A program made the position numbers and the translations under genes. The notes beneath the pieces were generated by a model. The model was not told the origin of the DNA. It did not search any database and saw nothing but the letters and a program-made list of their open reading frames with translations. A stretch of DNA of 64,000 bases from Rhyacophila brunnea (Eukaryota > Arthropoda > Insecta > Trichoptera > Rhyacophilidae), in assembly GCA_022495005.1 (NCBI GenBank), contig JAGYXB010000559.1, forward strand, positions 2,046,001 through 2,110,000, in the 5' to 3' direction. How positions within the stretch are numbered: the first letter of the stretch is position 1; each line of letters opens with the position of its first letter. Positions 23,500-34,610 of this stretch are shown in pieces.

Positions 23500-24975
23500 A
23501 GAGGTGTGAAACCTGGTTACATTTAAATTGTACGTAAAACATTTTACCGTGGCACAGTTCGCCGCGAGCTTTCTATCGGAAAGAGATGACCGTATGGCGT
23601 ATACTATCAAGGCAGTGCTCTGCAACCTTTTATCACTCACGGCACACTAAAGGTCTTCCCAGAATACCGCGGCACACCACACGTAAAACAATTTATACAC
23701 CAAAACGTGGACCCCACATATTCTAAAATAGCGTTTTTTAAATGGTGATCAAGGGAAAATTATTGTTATTGATTGTATGCTTAGCATTTTTTTTTGTATT
23801 TATTAATACATCCACTCGAATTATGGTTAGTTGTTGGGTTAAGAATAATAATTATTTGTCAAGTATTGACATAATAATAATAAATTGTATCTTGCAATCG
23901 CATATTAATACCAGCGTAGTACAATAGCGCCGCAGGCGACTATTTTTACTATTGAAGCAAATTTTTAATTTCTGTTTATCTCACTTATCTATTGACCTGC
24001 CACACCGCCCCCCCCCCCTGAGCCTGAGTCCCCAGGTTAGAGTCCTGTTAGCTCCCCCTTGTGGGGACCATGCACCAAAATTACATTTATTTATGTTTTT
24101 TTATTTGATGAACAACATAGCACACGACGAAGAACTAAATATACATATTTCCATGTATTTGTATTATATATATAAAATATTAGATATGTCGTAGAAAATG
24201 GGAGCTGAACTACGATAGCCTTGTCGGAAATCCGAGGACATTCTTTATTAACCAATGGAACATCGGCGAAGAATCCCGTCGTTTCTCAATTCCCTTCGAA
24301 TTTATAGCGAAAGCGCTTCTACAGAATTTTTGGCATTGGTTGCAAAAGGGGTTCAAATCCAGTCGTATTAAAAGTAATGATTAAATGTCTTTTGCAGAAA
24401 AGTTAAATGTTTTTGAGACGGATCCAAAATTAATTATTTGTTTTCAATGGTGGTCCGGTAGGTCCTTTGGTACATTTCCAGAGATCTTAACTCCTTCTAA
24501 TTTATCTGAGCACGTCAATACATTTTCATTCTCAAATATATTACAAGCCATGTACGCAAATTTGGCTATTACGTAAGTAGGTACATATTGTATAGTATAC
24601 AAAATTATTTGTGTTTATTTTGAAGCGATGCATCGCGGCACACCTAGCGTCGTCTCGCGGCACACCAGTGTGCCACGGCACACCGGTTGCGGAGCACTGC
24701 TATATGGCCTCCAATGTTATTAGATTCAATATGAACATTAATTCAATTTTTATCGCTGATTTTGGCAAATTCATGAATTTGAGAATGAAAACCTAACTTA
24801 ATCTAACCTAACAAATAATCCAATATATCGGCTATTTTCAAAATTTGTTTTCTGCTGGCTTCCTATAAAGTATAAACCGACTAGATTCGTGTTTTATTTA
24901 GACATGAATTTTATATCAGTATATTTGTAATACGGCGAACTGCATACGTGCAAGTTTCCGGACACGCTGAAACCT
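23500..24975 (-). repeat. Repeat family D copy, interrupted by a nested hAT
   Basis: The two outer parts, 23500-23612 and 24700-24975, together match family D in reverse. One part holds the TTTACCGTGGCACAGTTCGC, GAAAGAGATGACCGTAT and ACTAT blocks. The other continues with TGTTATTAGATTCAATATG, CTAACCTAAC, AATATATCGGCTATTTTC and GCAAGTTTCCGGACACG. Uninterrupted copies are at 25938-26350 and 47965-48395. The break is filled by the element at 23613-24699. Confidence 0.7.
23613..24699. mobile_element. Nested 1.09 kb hAT-type element
   Basis: The ends are CAGTGCTCTGCAACC and GGTTGCGGAGCACTG, imperfect 15-bp inverted repeats. GCGGCACACC words are repeated next to both ends. It splits a family D copy, and the flanks CTATCAAGG and CTATATGG are a mutated 8-bp duplication. 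A 63-codon frame at 24385-24576 (KLNVFETDPKLIICFQWW...) might be a transposase scrap but shows no diagnostic motif. A family E fragment (24005-24080) with a C-run lies inside it. Confidence 0.7.
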
Positions 24976-24989
24976 GCCAGGTTGACGTA

Positions 24990-25122
24990 CTCATCATGTT
25001 CAGTGAATACACGTAGCAGCAAAGAAATAGGGACCTAGAATATAAGAAAATAGGTCGAATAAGCTAGAGGAGACATTTATCAATCAGTAGATCAACCCTC
25101 AGTGATGATGACGATGATGATA
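24990..25122 (+). mobile_element. Degraded RTE/Craft-like LINE 3' tail
   Basis: GTAGCAGCAAAGAAATAGGGACC, then AATCAGTAGATCAACCCTCAG and TGATGATGACGATGATGA correspond to the last 130 bases of the LINE tails elsewhere in the window. It is heavily mutated. Confidence 0.5.
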
Positions 25123-25149
25123 TAAACTAATGAGAGACTAGATGACTAA

Positions 25150-25500
25150 TGGACAAGGAAACAGATAAGTGTATGCAGTCGTGTCCGGAAAACGAAAATC
25201 GGAAACAGGTGGTCGTATAACATTGAGGTCAAATTCGTGTCTAAATAAAACAATACGTAATAAAAACCAACGGAATACACGGGAAAGACAGAAGAAAAAA
25301 TGTTATAAGAAATATTATATTATCGTATATATTTATTGAGAATTCTGAATCATTAAAAATTAGGCTATCATGATGCTATTTTCGTGAAATACATCATTTT
25401 TTTGATCTCAATGCGTCCATCTGTTTTCGGTACAACAGCTCACGGTGAACTGGTGTGTAAAACTCCCACCTCCGCACCCGTTATGTATATACAGCCACGT
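25150..25500 (-). repeat. Diverged family D copy
   Basis: The blocks GTGTCCGGAAAACG, TGTCTAAATAAAACAATACG, and ATCTGTTTTCGGTACAACAG with CTCACGGTGAACTGG are shared with family D and with the tandem pair at 40724-41075. The order is rearranged, so the boundaries and the strand are approximate. Confidence 0.4.
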
Positions 25501-25559
25501 CGTACGCGGTCGCCTAACATAACCCTTACGTGTGCTAGATTAAAGAATTTAAGCCCTCA

Positions 25560-25882
25560 TTTTGTCCCGAGCAGAGCCGCACGGGACTGGTGATGCAACC
25601 TTGCACCGAAGTGCGAATGCATGAGATGTGATAGACGTCGCTAAGCAGATGAAATGGCAGAGGGTATGGAATGTCGCTCGGTGAGTAGACAACCGCTGGA
25701 CAAAAATACCATCATACAGTGGTACCAAGGCGCTAAACGACGAACGGGACGCCCCAAAACCCGCTGGATAGAGGAAACTTATGAAGTTCAGTGTTTGTAC
25801 GTAGCAGCGAATAACTGTGGACCGAGAAGATATGAAGGAGCTAGTGGACGCCTGCATTAAACAGTGGATCGACCACAGCTGA
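25560..25882 (+). mobile_element. Degraded RTE/Craft-like LINE tail, second subfamily
   Basis: The plus strand retains CDVIDV-, RWTKIPSYSGT-like and RTGRPKTRWIEE blocks, ending KQWIDHS without a TGATGATG tail. It is more diverged from the 54067 copy than the others, with frameshifts and substitutions. The short frames on both strands here are parts of this relic. Confidence 0.6.
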
Positions 25883-25937
25883 TTCTAATAATATAAGAGA
25901 CTAAATCTTCTAGAAAGACATCGATATCGGTGGTATT

Positions 25938-26350
25938 AAAGAACGTGTCCGGAAACTTATACGTATGCAGTTTGCCGTCTCCCACTTCACCGTGAAATGT
26001 TGTATCGGAAATATATGGCCGTATATTAAAGACCGTCCAACCTCTTTGGATCGTATATAGTAGGTACTGAATAAAATTCATGTCTAAATAAAACAACGTT
26101 CTTGTCGGTTTACACTTTACAGGAACCCAGCAGCAAACAAATTTTGAAAATATCCGATATAGTTACTGGATTATTTGTTAGGTTAGGTTAGGTTTTCATT
26201 ATTGAATTCATGAATTTTTCCAAAATCAGCTATGAAAATTGAATTAATGTTCATATTGAATCTAATAAAACTGGAGACCGTATAGTATATGGTAATTTCT
26301 TTCCGATAAGAAAGCTCACGACGAACTGTGCCACGTACAATTTACATACC
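25938..26350 (+). repeat. Repeat family D, near-complete copy
   Basis: It starts GTGTCCGGAAACTTATACGT and runs through TTCACCGTGAAATG, CGGAAATATATGGCCGTAT, CATGTCTAAATAAAACAACG and GTTAGGTTAGGTTAGG to CTCACGACGAACTGTGCCAC and ACGTACAATTTACAT. Its two ends share inverted GTACGTA and GCAGTTCGCC-like words, which suggests a DNA element. The GTTAGG repeats inside are part of the family and are not telomeric. Confidence 0.65.
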
Positions 26351-26359
26351 TATAACCAT

Positions 26360-27570
26360 TAAATAATGCGCCGCGACGCTCTGGGGAGACGCAAGCAATA
26401 ATTATTATTCCATGAACGCCGAGGTCTGAAAAAAATATTATATTCCAGGCGGTCTTAATCCAATGCGCTTATCCACGATCATGACAAGTTCGTATGCTTC
26501 AGTGTCTATTTTCTGTCTCTACTATCATTTCACTACAGAGTACATTATTTTTTTGTTCAAATGAAATTTTATTTTAAAACTTGCAGCATTCTGCAGTAGA
26601 CAACGTGTACTGACAAAATAGTTATAGTTTTTATTCACAGGTGCACTGTTAATAATAATTTATAATAATATAAAACATTGAATGTGACTGATTGGAAAGG
26701 TAATAATGTACCTTCATTAAAGGGTTACCATCATGCATTTAAAGGTTAATAATTCGAAATCCTTCAGTACAAAGAAACATTAGAAACACCAATATGTACC
26801 GTAGATACATACATAATTTGGTAAAACCTCAGACACCCAATAGAAAGAAAAACGACGGCCAACGGGACTTGGACCCTTGTCCACTGGGTTCGCGCCACAT
26901 GCGTCCGATCTAATTACGACGAAATTATCTACTAGTTTTTACATATTGATATACTTATCAAATTCCAAATTCAGTGGATACGGGCTCGAATTCCGTTGGC
27001 CAATGTATTTTTTTCAAAGATTTTTTCTAGTAGTACCTACCTATATTATATATATGAGGTGTTTTCAAAATATGTATATTCTATATAAAGAATGTTACAT
27101 TCTGAAATCTTGTGAATTATTATTCGTTGAATAAAAGAATGAATGAATAATTTATTAAACCATAATGCATAGAATATAGATTGGCAGAGATAAAAAAAAC
27201 CTCGTACATTTTCTTTCGGCAAATCTAAAAAAGCTCCGACTGATAGGTGTGAATTTTTTTTAAAAGCCCTTGACTTAGATTCTGGACGGACTTTTTAAAT
27301 TAAAAAAACTGTTGGCAGGGTAAACAATGATTTTGCAGGGAGTGTGTGAATTGATCAAACATATATATTTTTTAAATTTGCTAATGCGGCTGTTTTCATA
27401 TATAATGGCATTTGTAAGGATTGTTATACATTTTCCCATAGCTGTTTCATGTAAGTATGTACCTAAATTTCAACTTAATCTTTTTAAATTACATTTACAT
27501 TGTTTACATTTACTATGACTTAAAATTACTTTCCTTATGTTTATATCAATCATTTACATCAACATGTGTA
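26360..27570. other. Intergenic DNA, nothing recognised
   Basis: No domain-bearing frame; 26877-27134 and 27327-27518 are hydrophobic low-complexity frames without support. Confidence 0.35.
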
Positions 27571-27573
27571 CAT

Positions 27574-27856
27574 CAGTGGCGAGGGGTGGAGGTAGGCTGT
27601 TGAGATCCGACATAAATAGTGCACACTAAACTTTATCAGTCATACGTATTATTTGTTTTCATTTAACTAAAAATACAAATTCCACATAATACTGGTTGGT
27701 CTAGGCAGGGTTTAATTGAATTTTAAAAACTAACTAATACCCACCGTCTGCATTTTGTATTCTTAGCTCAATGAAAAGAAATACGTATGACTGACAAGGT
27801 TTAGTGTGCACTATTTATGTCGAATATTAATAGCATACTTCCACCATTGGCCACTG
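27574..27856. mobile_element. hAT-type MITE family B, short copy (283 bp)
   Basis: Both ends are present: CAGTGGCGAGGGGTGGAGG at the left and ACTTCCACCATTGGCCACTG at the right. Arms of more than 100 bp surround a deleted centre. The flanking 8-mers (GTGTACAT and GACTGTAT) do not match well. Confidence 0.8.
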
Positions 27857-28020
27857 GACTGTATCATGTTAATAAAAAGTGTTAATATTGCATTTGCTTT
27901 GTCGTAAATCTATTTTTATTATGATTGTTAATCAATTGATACATTGTAATAAACTATTTATTTTAATCAACGAATAAGACACAAGATTTTAGAATGTAAC
28001 ATTATATATACTTAATATAC

Positions 28021-28140
28021 ATAATTTGAAAACATCTCATGCATATACACACTGGAAAAAATCTTTTTGTAGAAAAAAGTATACTACACAACAAAATGAT
28101 TTTTTCTAGTGTGTGTATGCATGAGATGTTTTCAAATTAT
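28021..28140. repeat. 120 bp hairpin with 43-bp arms
   Basis: The left arm, 28021-28063 (ATAATTTGAAAACATCTCATG...), is mirrored at 28098-28140 with only a few mismatches. The loop is 34 bp. It lies about 490 bp beyond the stop codon of the minus-strand structural-protein gene. Confidence 0.75.
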
Positions 28141-28144
28141 GAAA

Positions 28145-28575
28145 TGATACATTGTAAAAAAATGTCTAACAAATTATAGTAAACTTTGTTTTTCATGTAC
28201 TCATTGTGGAACCTTTCATTTTTATAATATTATATAGAAGTCATAATTAATTGTGTACACAATTACCAATAATATATTTTTTTCAGTGTAGTTGTTTCAG
28301 TGGCATGTCAGTGTGTTTCAGTGTCATATTCCCATGATAGTATTATTTCGATTAGGCTATAAATTTTGAGTGGTTTTTATAATGATTTTAGTGTAGTCAT
28401 GAAGATTTTTGTTATGAATTCTTTCATATTGTTTACTGATAGTTATATCAAGGAGTGTACAAGAGAAATATAAACAGAATTTATTAGTAATCAATAAACA
28501 ACACGTGATAAATATTTCAACTAATTTTTAATTTTCTTCAATAAAAAATCGTACAAAAGTATAAAAATCACAAAA
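28145..28575. other. AT-rich 3' flank of the structural-protein gene
   Basis: No coding signal. GTTTCAGTGTCATATTCCC-like repeats near 28290-28330 are short and of unknown meaning. Confidence 0.3.
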
Positions 28576-28577
28576 TT

Positions 28578-28583
28578 TTTATT
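28578..28583 (-). promoter_or_regulatory. Poly(A) signal of the structural-protein gene
   Basis: AATAAA on the minus strand lies 46 bases past the stop codon at 28629. It is followed by T-rich sequence, as expected for 3'-end formation. Confidence 0.6.
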
Positions 28584-28628
28584 ATATATATTGCTGTTAG
28601 TTAGTTATGAGTTATGTTAGGTTAGGTT

Positions 28629-31600
28629 TTAACGGGCAGCCTTCCATGAGCCGGCAGCTCTTGTTTCCCCTTCGAGGTGGCTCTCCCCTTCGTTTTCTGC
28701 ACGCATCTTCTCGTGAGCTTTCTTGGCGGCACCATCATCGATCGGCTTCTTCAGTTCGGCGCCCTTCTCTGCTGGTTTAGCGTTGTCAGTCTTCTTTTCT
28801 TCTGCGTCAGACTCTCTGTACGACGAAGACGCGTGGGATTCGTACGACGGCTGCGGTGCGGCGTAGCCTGAACCCACTCCGTATCCGCCGCCTTTGTCGC
28901 CCGACGAGCTCGAGTAGCTATCGCCAGATCCGTAGCTTGCGGCTGGGGCTTCGTATCCCTTCGATGGGGCTGGATAGCCGGGCTGTTTTGGCGCTGAGTA
29001 TCCTTTGCTAGGTGCTGAATACTCGTTGTGAGATGGCGCTGGCTTAGAGTATGATGATGAGCCGCCATATGAGGCTGCTCCGTGGGAGGGAGCAGGGGCG
29101 CTGTACGATGGTTGAGCTGGGGCTTTGTAGGATGATGGTGCTGGTGCTGAACCGTAAGAAGACGACGAGCTGGGTGAACCGTATGATGATGACGACGATG
29201 CACTGTAGTCGGCTGCAGGGGCACTGTATGATGGAGATTTACCACCGTATGCTGGGGCAGCTGCTGGAGCGCCGTATGCAGGTGCAGGGGCGTTGTATGA
29301 TGGAGATTTATCACCGTATGATGGGGCGGCTGGAGCGCTGTATGCAGGTGCAGGGGCGCCGTATGATGGAGATTTCTCGCCGTATGATGGAGCAGCTGGA
29401 ACGCTGTATGCAGGTGCAGGTGCGCTGTATGCTGGTGCAGGGGCGCTGTATGATGGAGATTTACCACCGTATGATGGGGCAGCTGCTGGAGCACCGTATG
29501 CAGGTGCAGGGGCGCTGTATGACGGAGATTTACCACCGTATGATGGAGCAGCAGGGGCGCTGTATGCAGGAGCTGGCGCTGAATATGATGGTGCTGGAGC
29601 GGCGTAAGCTGGAGCCGAACCGCCGTAAGCTGGTGCAGGTGCACTGTATGATGGTCCAGCTGGAGCACTGTAAGCTGGAGCAGGGGCGCTGTAAGCCGGA
29701 GCAGGGGCGCTGTAAGATGGAGCAGGGGCACTGTAAGCTGGAGCAGGGGCGCTATACGCAGGAGCTGGAGCGCTGTAGGCTGGAGCAGGGGCGCTGTAAG
29801 ATGGTGCTGGGCGCTGTAAGCTGGAGCAGGGGCGCTATAAGTTGGAGCAGGGGCGCTGTAAGATGGAGCAGGGGCGCTATATGCTGGAGCAGGGTCGCTA
29901 TAAGCTGGGGCACCATAGGATGGTGCGGGTGCACTGTAAGAGGGAGCTGGTGCGCCATATGAGTGAGCACTATATGAGGGGGCAGGGGCAGGGAATGATC
30001 CTTTAAGTATAGTCGGCTGGCAGCTGAACAACAGTGGGATACCGCAGGACGACGATCCACCGTATGAAGGGGATGATCCGCCATATGAAGGAGCAGATCC
30101 TCCGTATGATGGTGCCGATACTTGATATGATGATTCAGATTTAGATTCGTATTGGGCCGGTGCTGATCCATAAGAGCTTCCTCCGTAGCCTTTCTTAGCG
30201 GGCATTTTGGAGTACGACGGAGCACTGTAAGACTGTTGTTTGTATGGGGGCAACACATTTGGTACTGAAGGCAAAGCGGCGTATGAAGGGCCTGAATATG
30301 AAGGCTGAGGATCGTACACCGAGCGAACCATCATATTTTCGTCCATGTCCATAGCTCCTTTATCGGCTTCATCGATATCCATGTCCATGTCGGCTGTTCT
30401 GTAGTGCCCGGGGGCAGCGTGAGCCGCGGCATGAGCAGGAGCGGCGTGTCCTCCATAGCCGCCCTTTCCGCCTGCAGAGTAACCCGCTGCAGATCCGCCG
30501 TAAGATGGGGCGGCGGCAGCATGACCGTAACCTCCTTTGCTGGAATGAGATGCGCCACCTCCGTATGATCCAGACGAAGCCGAACCGCCGTAAGAAGCTC
30601 CATGAGAGCCTCCGGCAGCTGCGCCGCCATATCCTCCGGCTGAACCACCGCCGTATCCTCCCGATGAACCGCCTGCAGAATATCCTCCGGCAGCCCCGCC
30701 TCCATGTCCTCCTGATGAGCCACCCGCTGAGTATCCTCCTGCGGAAGCACCACCGTATCCAGCTGAGCTGCCGTGGCCTCCTGATGAACCGCCTGCAGAA
30801 TATCCTCCAGCAGACGCGCCGCCATATCCTCCGGCTGAAGAACCGCCGTGTCCTCCTGATGAACCACCTGCGGAATATCCTCCTGCGGAAGCGCCACCGT
30901 ATCCTCCGGCTGAAGAACCACCATACCCTCCGGCAGCACCTCCTGATGATCCACCGTAGCTCGATCCTCCGTATGATGCTCCGCCGCTAGGTCCTTTTAC
31001 TCCGCCGTATCCTCCGCCACCTGATGATCCATATCCAGCTCCGTGTCCTGCTCCACCTCCGTAGCCCCCAGCAGCAGAACCACCGTATCCACCGGATGAA
31101 CTTCCACCGTAGCCTCCGGCAGCAGCATGTCCACCGGCCGCTGCGTACCCGGATCCTCCACCGTAGGCTGAGCCGCCGTAAGATCCACCAGAAGAGCTCC
31201 CTCCGTAGCCGGCGCCACCCGATTCATAACCGCCGCCATAGCCTCCAGATTTGCCGCCGTATCCGCCACCTGCGCTGTAACTTACTCCTTCGTTGGGATC
31301 ATGGCAGACAGTGTAGGGCTTCTGGCTGGGGTCGCTTGGCTTCACCTCGACGCACACCTTGGTTGTCTGGTAGGATGACTTCTTTGAGCGCTCCTTGGAT
31401 TCGCCTTCGGTCTCCTCGGATTCGCTTGACTTGTCCTTGTCCTGGTCATCGGTGTCCTTCTTGGTGTCAGGCTTGGGGGTGTCCTCTTCTTCTGCAACTT
31501 CGGTGTTACTCGATGCTGTTATCTCTTTCAAAAGAATGTCGGAAAGCTGTTCCTCCTTCTCCACCAGCTTGGTCAACTTTTCTTCGACAGAACTATCAGC

Positions 31601-31651
31601 CAGGGCTGCTACCAGGCAGAAGCCTGCCAGCACAAGAACTCCGAAGCGCAT
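28629..31651 (-). CDS. Secreted Gly/Tyr/Ala/Pro-rich structural protein with a VM-domain-like motif (one frameshift)
   Basis: A single-exon minus-strand gene of about 1007 residues, if one missing base is allowed for. In order: signal peptide 1-18 (MRFGVLVLAGFCLVAALA); acidic, charged region to about 95; a two-Cys segment (VCVEVKPSDPSQKPYTVCHD) near 98-117; a long GYGGSSAGG/GGYSAGGSSGGHGG repeat domain to about 400; a Met-Asp block (TADMDMDIDEADKG); SYGGSAP repeats; then CGIPLLFSC at 536-544. From there SYSAPAPAY repeats run to about 900, and a charged Lys/Glu tail follows. Drosophila vitelline-membrane proteins combine SYSAPA-type repeats with a C-x7-C-x8-C motif containing LFSCQP. Here C-x7-C and LFSCQP are present but the third Cys is Phe. 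An eggshell or cuticle structural role is inferred. At 29809-29811 a G-run has 3 G where sibling repeats have 4. This throws the frame off, and the original frame resumes and continues to the TAA at 28629. The base may be an assembly error or a real break. Confidence 0.8.
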
Positions 31652-31666
31652 GATGAATGATCTTCG

Positions 31667-31700
31667 ACTGATGAATTGATCGATTTTCCCACATTATATA
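31667..31700 (-). promoter_or_regulatory. TATA box and TCAGT initiator of the structural-protein gene
   Basis: On the minus strand TATATAA (31700-31694) is followed by TCAGT (31671-31667), with the TCAGT beginning 29 bases after the start of TATATAA. This is the classic arthropod core-promoter spacing. Transcription would begin about 18 bases before the ATG at 31651, giving a very short leader. A strong, regulated promoter suits an abundantly made structural protein. Confidence 0.75.
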
Positions 31701-31704
31701 CTAT

Positions 31705-32207
31705 TTTATTTCATACTGTCAGCAATTTTGTACGCGACGTACAAACATAATAAATTCGAATTAAATTAAATCAATACATATTTTTAAAATCATTTATTGC
31801 TTATGAAGCTTGTATGTAGTTAATACAAGGTTAAAATTATTTATTTATTTATTTATATGTCAGAAAATATTACTAATCGTAATAATAACATACGTATTTG
31901 CAAATAATTGTTAATTTCCTATAACCTAAGATTGAATTCATTTATTTGTGAAATTATGTTTAGAATAATTTCCGGCAAAACGTATTTAATGATGATAGTA
32001 TATAATATATAATACAGTGACGTTCTATGGGGGTTGGACATTCATGCATTACACAGGGGTGGCACATCAAAAGGGGCGGCGAATGGAGGAACGAAAACAA
32101 ATATTACAACATTTGTGATAGTGATGGTATTCCATGCCGTTGCTTTAATAGAAAGTATTGACATATTTTAATACTCGAACCATAAAAAGTCCTGACAACT
32201 TAGCTAT
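31705..32207. other. Upstream region of the structural-protein gene
   Basis: AT-rich; no further motif or repeat is recognised. Confidence 0.3.
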
Positions 32208-32633
32208 GTATACTGCAGTAACGAAGAGTGGAAGTAGGCTGTTAAGATCCGTCATAAATTGAGCACATTACACTTTTTCAGTCATACGTATTTGTTTTTA
32301 TTGAACTAAGACAACAATTTACAGATTATATTGGTTAGTTTTTAAAAATCAATTAAACCCTGCCGAAAACCAAACTATAATAGATAAAAAATATTATTCT
32401 ATATATATAATTCAAAATTATGTATAATTTAATTGCATAATTGTATATATATTTATATACAGACGAATATTTTTTGACTAAGTATTATCTATTATGGCTT
32501 GGGTTGGCAGGGTTTAATTATTGAATTTTAAAAACTAGCCATCACCATCTGTGTACAATTAGACAAAGTTTAGTGTGCACAATTTATGGCGGATCTTAAC
32601 AGCCTACCTCCACCCATCGCCACTGGTATATTG
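32208..32633. mobile_element. hAT-type MITE family B, copy with 7/8 target duplication
   Basis: The element 32216-32625 starts CAGTAACGAAGAGTGGAAG and ends CCACCCATCGCCACTG. The flanks GTATACTG (32208-32215) and GTATATTG (32626-32633) differ at one base. Confidence 0.85.
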
Positions 32634-32939
32634 TATTACAATAATATACTCATTGTAATACAAGTTGTTATGGCGGTTTATCGCACAGACTTCACAGGGG
32701 TGAAACCACCACTATTTGAGAGTAGATTTCGTAGAAATGCTCTAATTTCAGTAGATGGTGTATACCTATGTCAATTTAAGATGTTTTATTTATTTGTCTG
32801 TTTAATATAGCTGAAAATAAAAATTATGATACATAAGTAGTTAGCCTAACGAATTTTCAAATTTAAAAATGGAAGAAAACGTCATTCTTAGTCTTCAGGG
32901 CGGCAGTTTGCCTATGGATGGCATGGATATAATATAATT

Positions 32940-33546
32940 GTGTATACCAGTGGCGAAGGGTGGAGGTAGGCTGTTAAGATCCGCCATAAATAGTGCACAT
33001 TAACCTTTTTCCAATGACATTGCTTTTTTCAGTCAAATGTATATATTGTTATTGAAATCAGACTACTATTTACAGATGGTATTGGTTGGGTTTTAAAAAT
33101 CAATTAAACCCTGTCTAACCAAACCATAATAGTATTGGTATATTTTAGGCGATATGACAAAATTATGCACATTTTTTCATTCTTACTTATTTGTTTTCGT
33201 TAGATTAAGAATAAGTACGTATTACACATATTGTTGGTTCATTTTTAAAATTCATCAAGCTATGCCTAAACCAAACTATAATAGATAAAAAATATTATTC
33301 TATCTATAAAATATCCAAATTTATGTATGATTTAATTGCATAATTTTAGATATTTTATAGATATACGAGTATTTTTTGACTATTATCTATTATGGCTTGG
33401 TTTTCGCAGGGTTTAATTGAATTTTAAAAACTAACCAACACCACTTATTTCAATGAAAACAAGTATGTATGACTCACAAAGTTTAGTGTGCACTATTTAT
33501 GGCGGATCTTAACAGCCTACCTCCACCCTTCGCCACTGGTGTATAC
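32940..33546. mobile_element. hAT-type MITE family B, best-preserved copy
   Basis: The element 32948-33538 starts CAGTGGCGAAGGGTGGAGG and ends CCTCCACCCTTCGCCACTG, a perfect 19-bp inverted repeat whose homology runs on for more than 100 bp. The target duplication is perfect: GTGTATAC at 32940-32947 and 33539-33546. This copy fixes the family as hAT-type. The centre holds shorter inner inverted repeats (TCTATCTATAAAATATC and mirror) and no coding sequence. Confidence 0.92.
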
Positions 33547-33591
33547 TATCCATTTTACTAAATAAAGTAGGTTAATAGTAATGTATATGAT

Positions 33592-33812
33592 TTTGAGAAT
33601 CTACGACGTATAATTTCGTGAGTCCCAGATTCGAATCCTGGGTCTAGTAAATACATAAGATATTGTTTTTCAATCTGTGTTTGAAGTCAGACTATGGACC
33701 TAGTAGGTTGAGCAAGTGGCTAACATCCATTTCTTGTAGAAACAAAAATCTGTTAACACAAACGTTCACTCTGTGGGGGGCCCAGTGATCCTTTTAGGAT
33801 CGAACATCGTCA
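33592..33812 (+). mobile_element. tRNA-derived SINE, copy 2
   Basis: The B-box region CCAGATTCGAATCCTGGG is followed by the tail blocks TAGGTTGAGCAAGTGGC, AACATCCATTTCTTGTAGAA and GATCGAACATCGTCAAAAG. The A-box side is degraded (ACGACGTATAATTTCGTG). Confidence 0.7.
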
Positions 33813-34078
33813 AAAGAAAAAGAGTCCTGTCTGGCGTCATATTGTTTTCAAGATTTTGTCCGTATATTCAATAAATAATACTTACCTATTATTTTCTCAA
33901 ATTTGGTTTATTTCATATTTATATTCAATATTATCGTGGAAAAGTTCCAGGAATGTATTTTTAGTAGGTAATGTATATTGTTACATAACATTAAATCATT
34001 CCTAACATAAAGTAATCTAGAAGCTATATGTGGAAGAGAAGTAGATAATACATTTAGGGTCTAGGACGATTTGGCTTC

Positions 34079-34457
34079 GGGACAACTGGACGCCACGCAA
34101 TTCGAAAATAAATAGACGTTAAGTACTTATACGTAAGTACTTTTAAAAATATATTATATTTTATTTATATTTAAATTATTATATTACGATAAGTTGGTGA
34201 GAATTTAAAAATGCACACGTAAATGATGATTTAATCGTGCATATGTTTAAGTTTCAACAACAAAAATAGTTTTTTATTTTTACATAAAGCCTTAGGCATG
34301 ATAATTCTCAATCCGCAATAAAAAAAACATTATGTTAAGAGTAAAATATATTAAAACTACTAAGTAGTAGATAGAACTGATTAAAATTCATCGTCTACGA
34401 TCTGTTTACGTGTCTACGACAGTGCGGCGTCCAATTGTCCTGGCGTCCAGTTGTCCC
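34079..34457. mobile_element. MITE-like element with GGGACAACTGGACGCC ends
   Basis: A perfect 16-bp inverted repeat, GGGACAACTGGACGCC at 34079-34094 and its mirror at 34442-34457, encloses 347 bp of AT-rich sequence. The true ends may lie slightly further out. No duplication was identified. Confidence 0.55.
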
Positions 34458-34610
34458 ATTCCCGACATTTACACGAATAGATATTTAGCAGCGTATCCTT
34501 AAAATGTTACAATTTATTGTGTGTAGTAGTTGTTATATAAAGCGTGCATACGACATGTAAGTTAGTAACCGTACCGTACGCCGTACTCAAGTTCACGGTG
34601 ATGGATTCGG

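Noticed and set aside
26170..26195. GTTAGGTTAGGTTAGG as an interstitial insect telomere
   Set aside because: It is only two to three units long and recurs at the same place in every family D copy (43720, 48210, 24800), so it is part of that repeat.
29051..31653. Long plus-strand and alternate-frame reading frames over the structural-protein gene (29051-29962, 30505-30990, 31024-31653, and minus 30331-30954)
   Set aside because: They are Arg/Met/His/Leu-biased shadows of the Gly/Tyr/Ala/Pro repeats in the true frame, with no signal peptide or promoter of their own.
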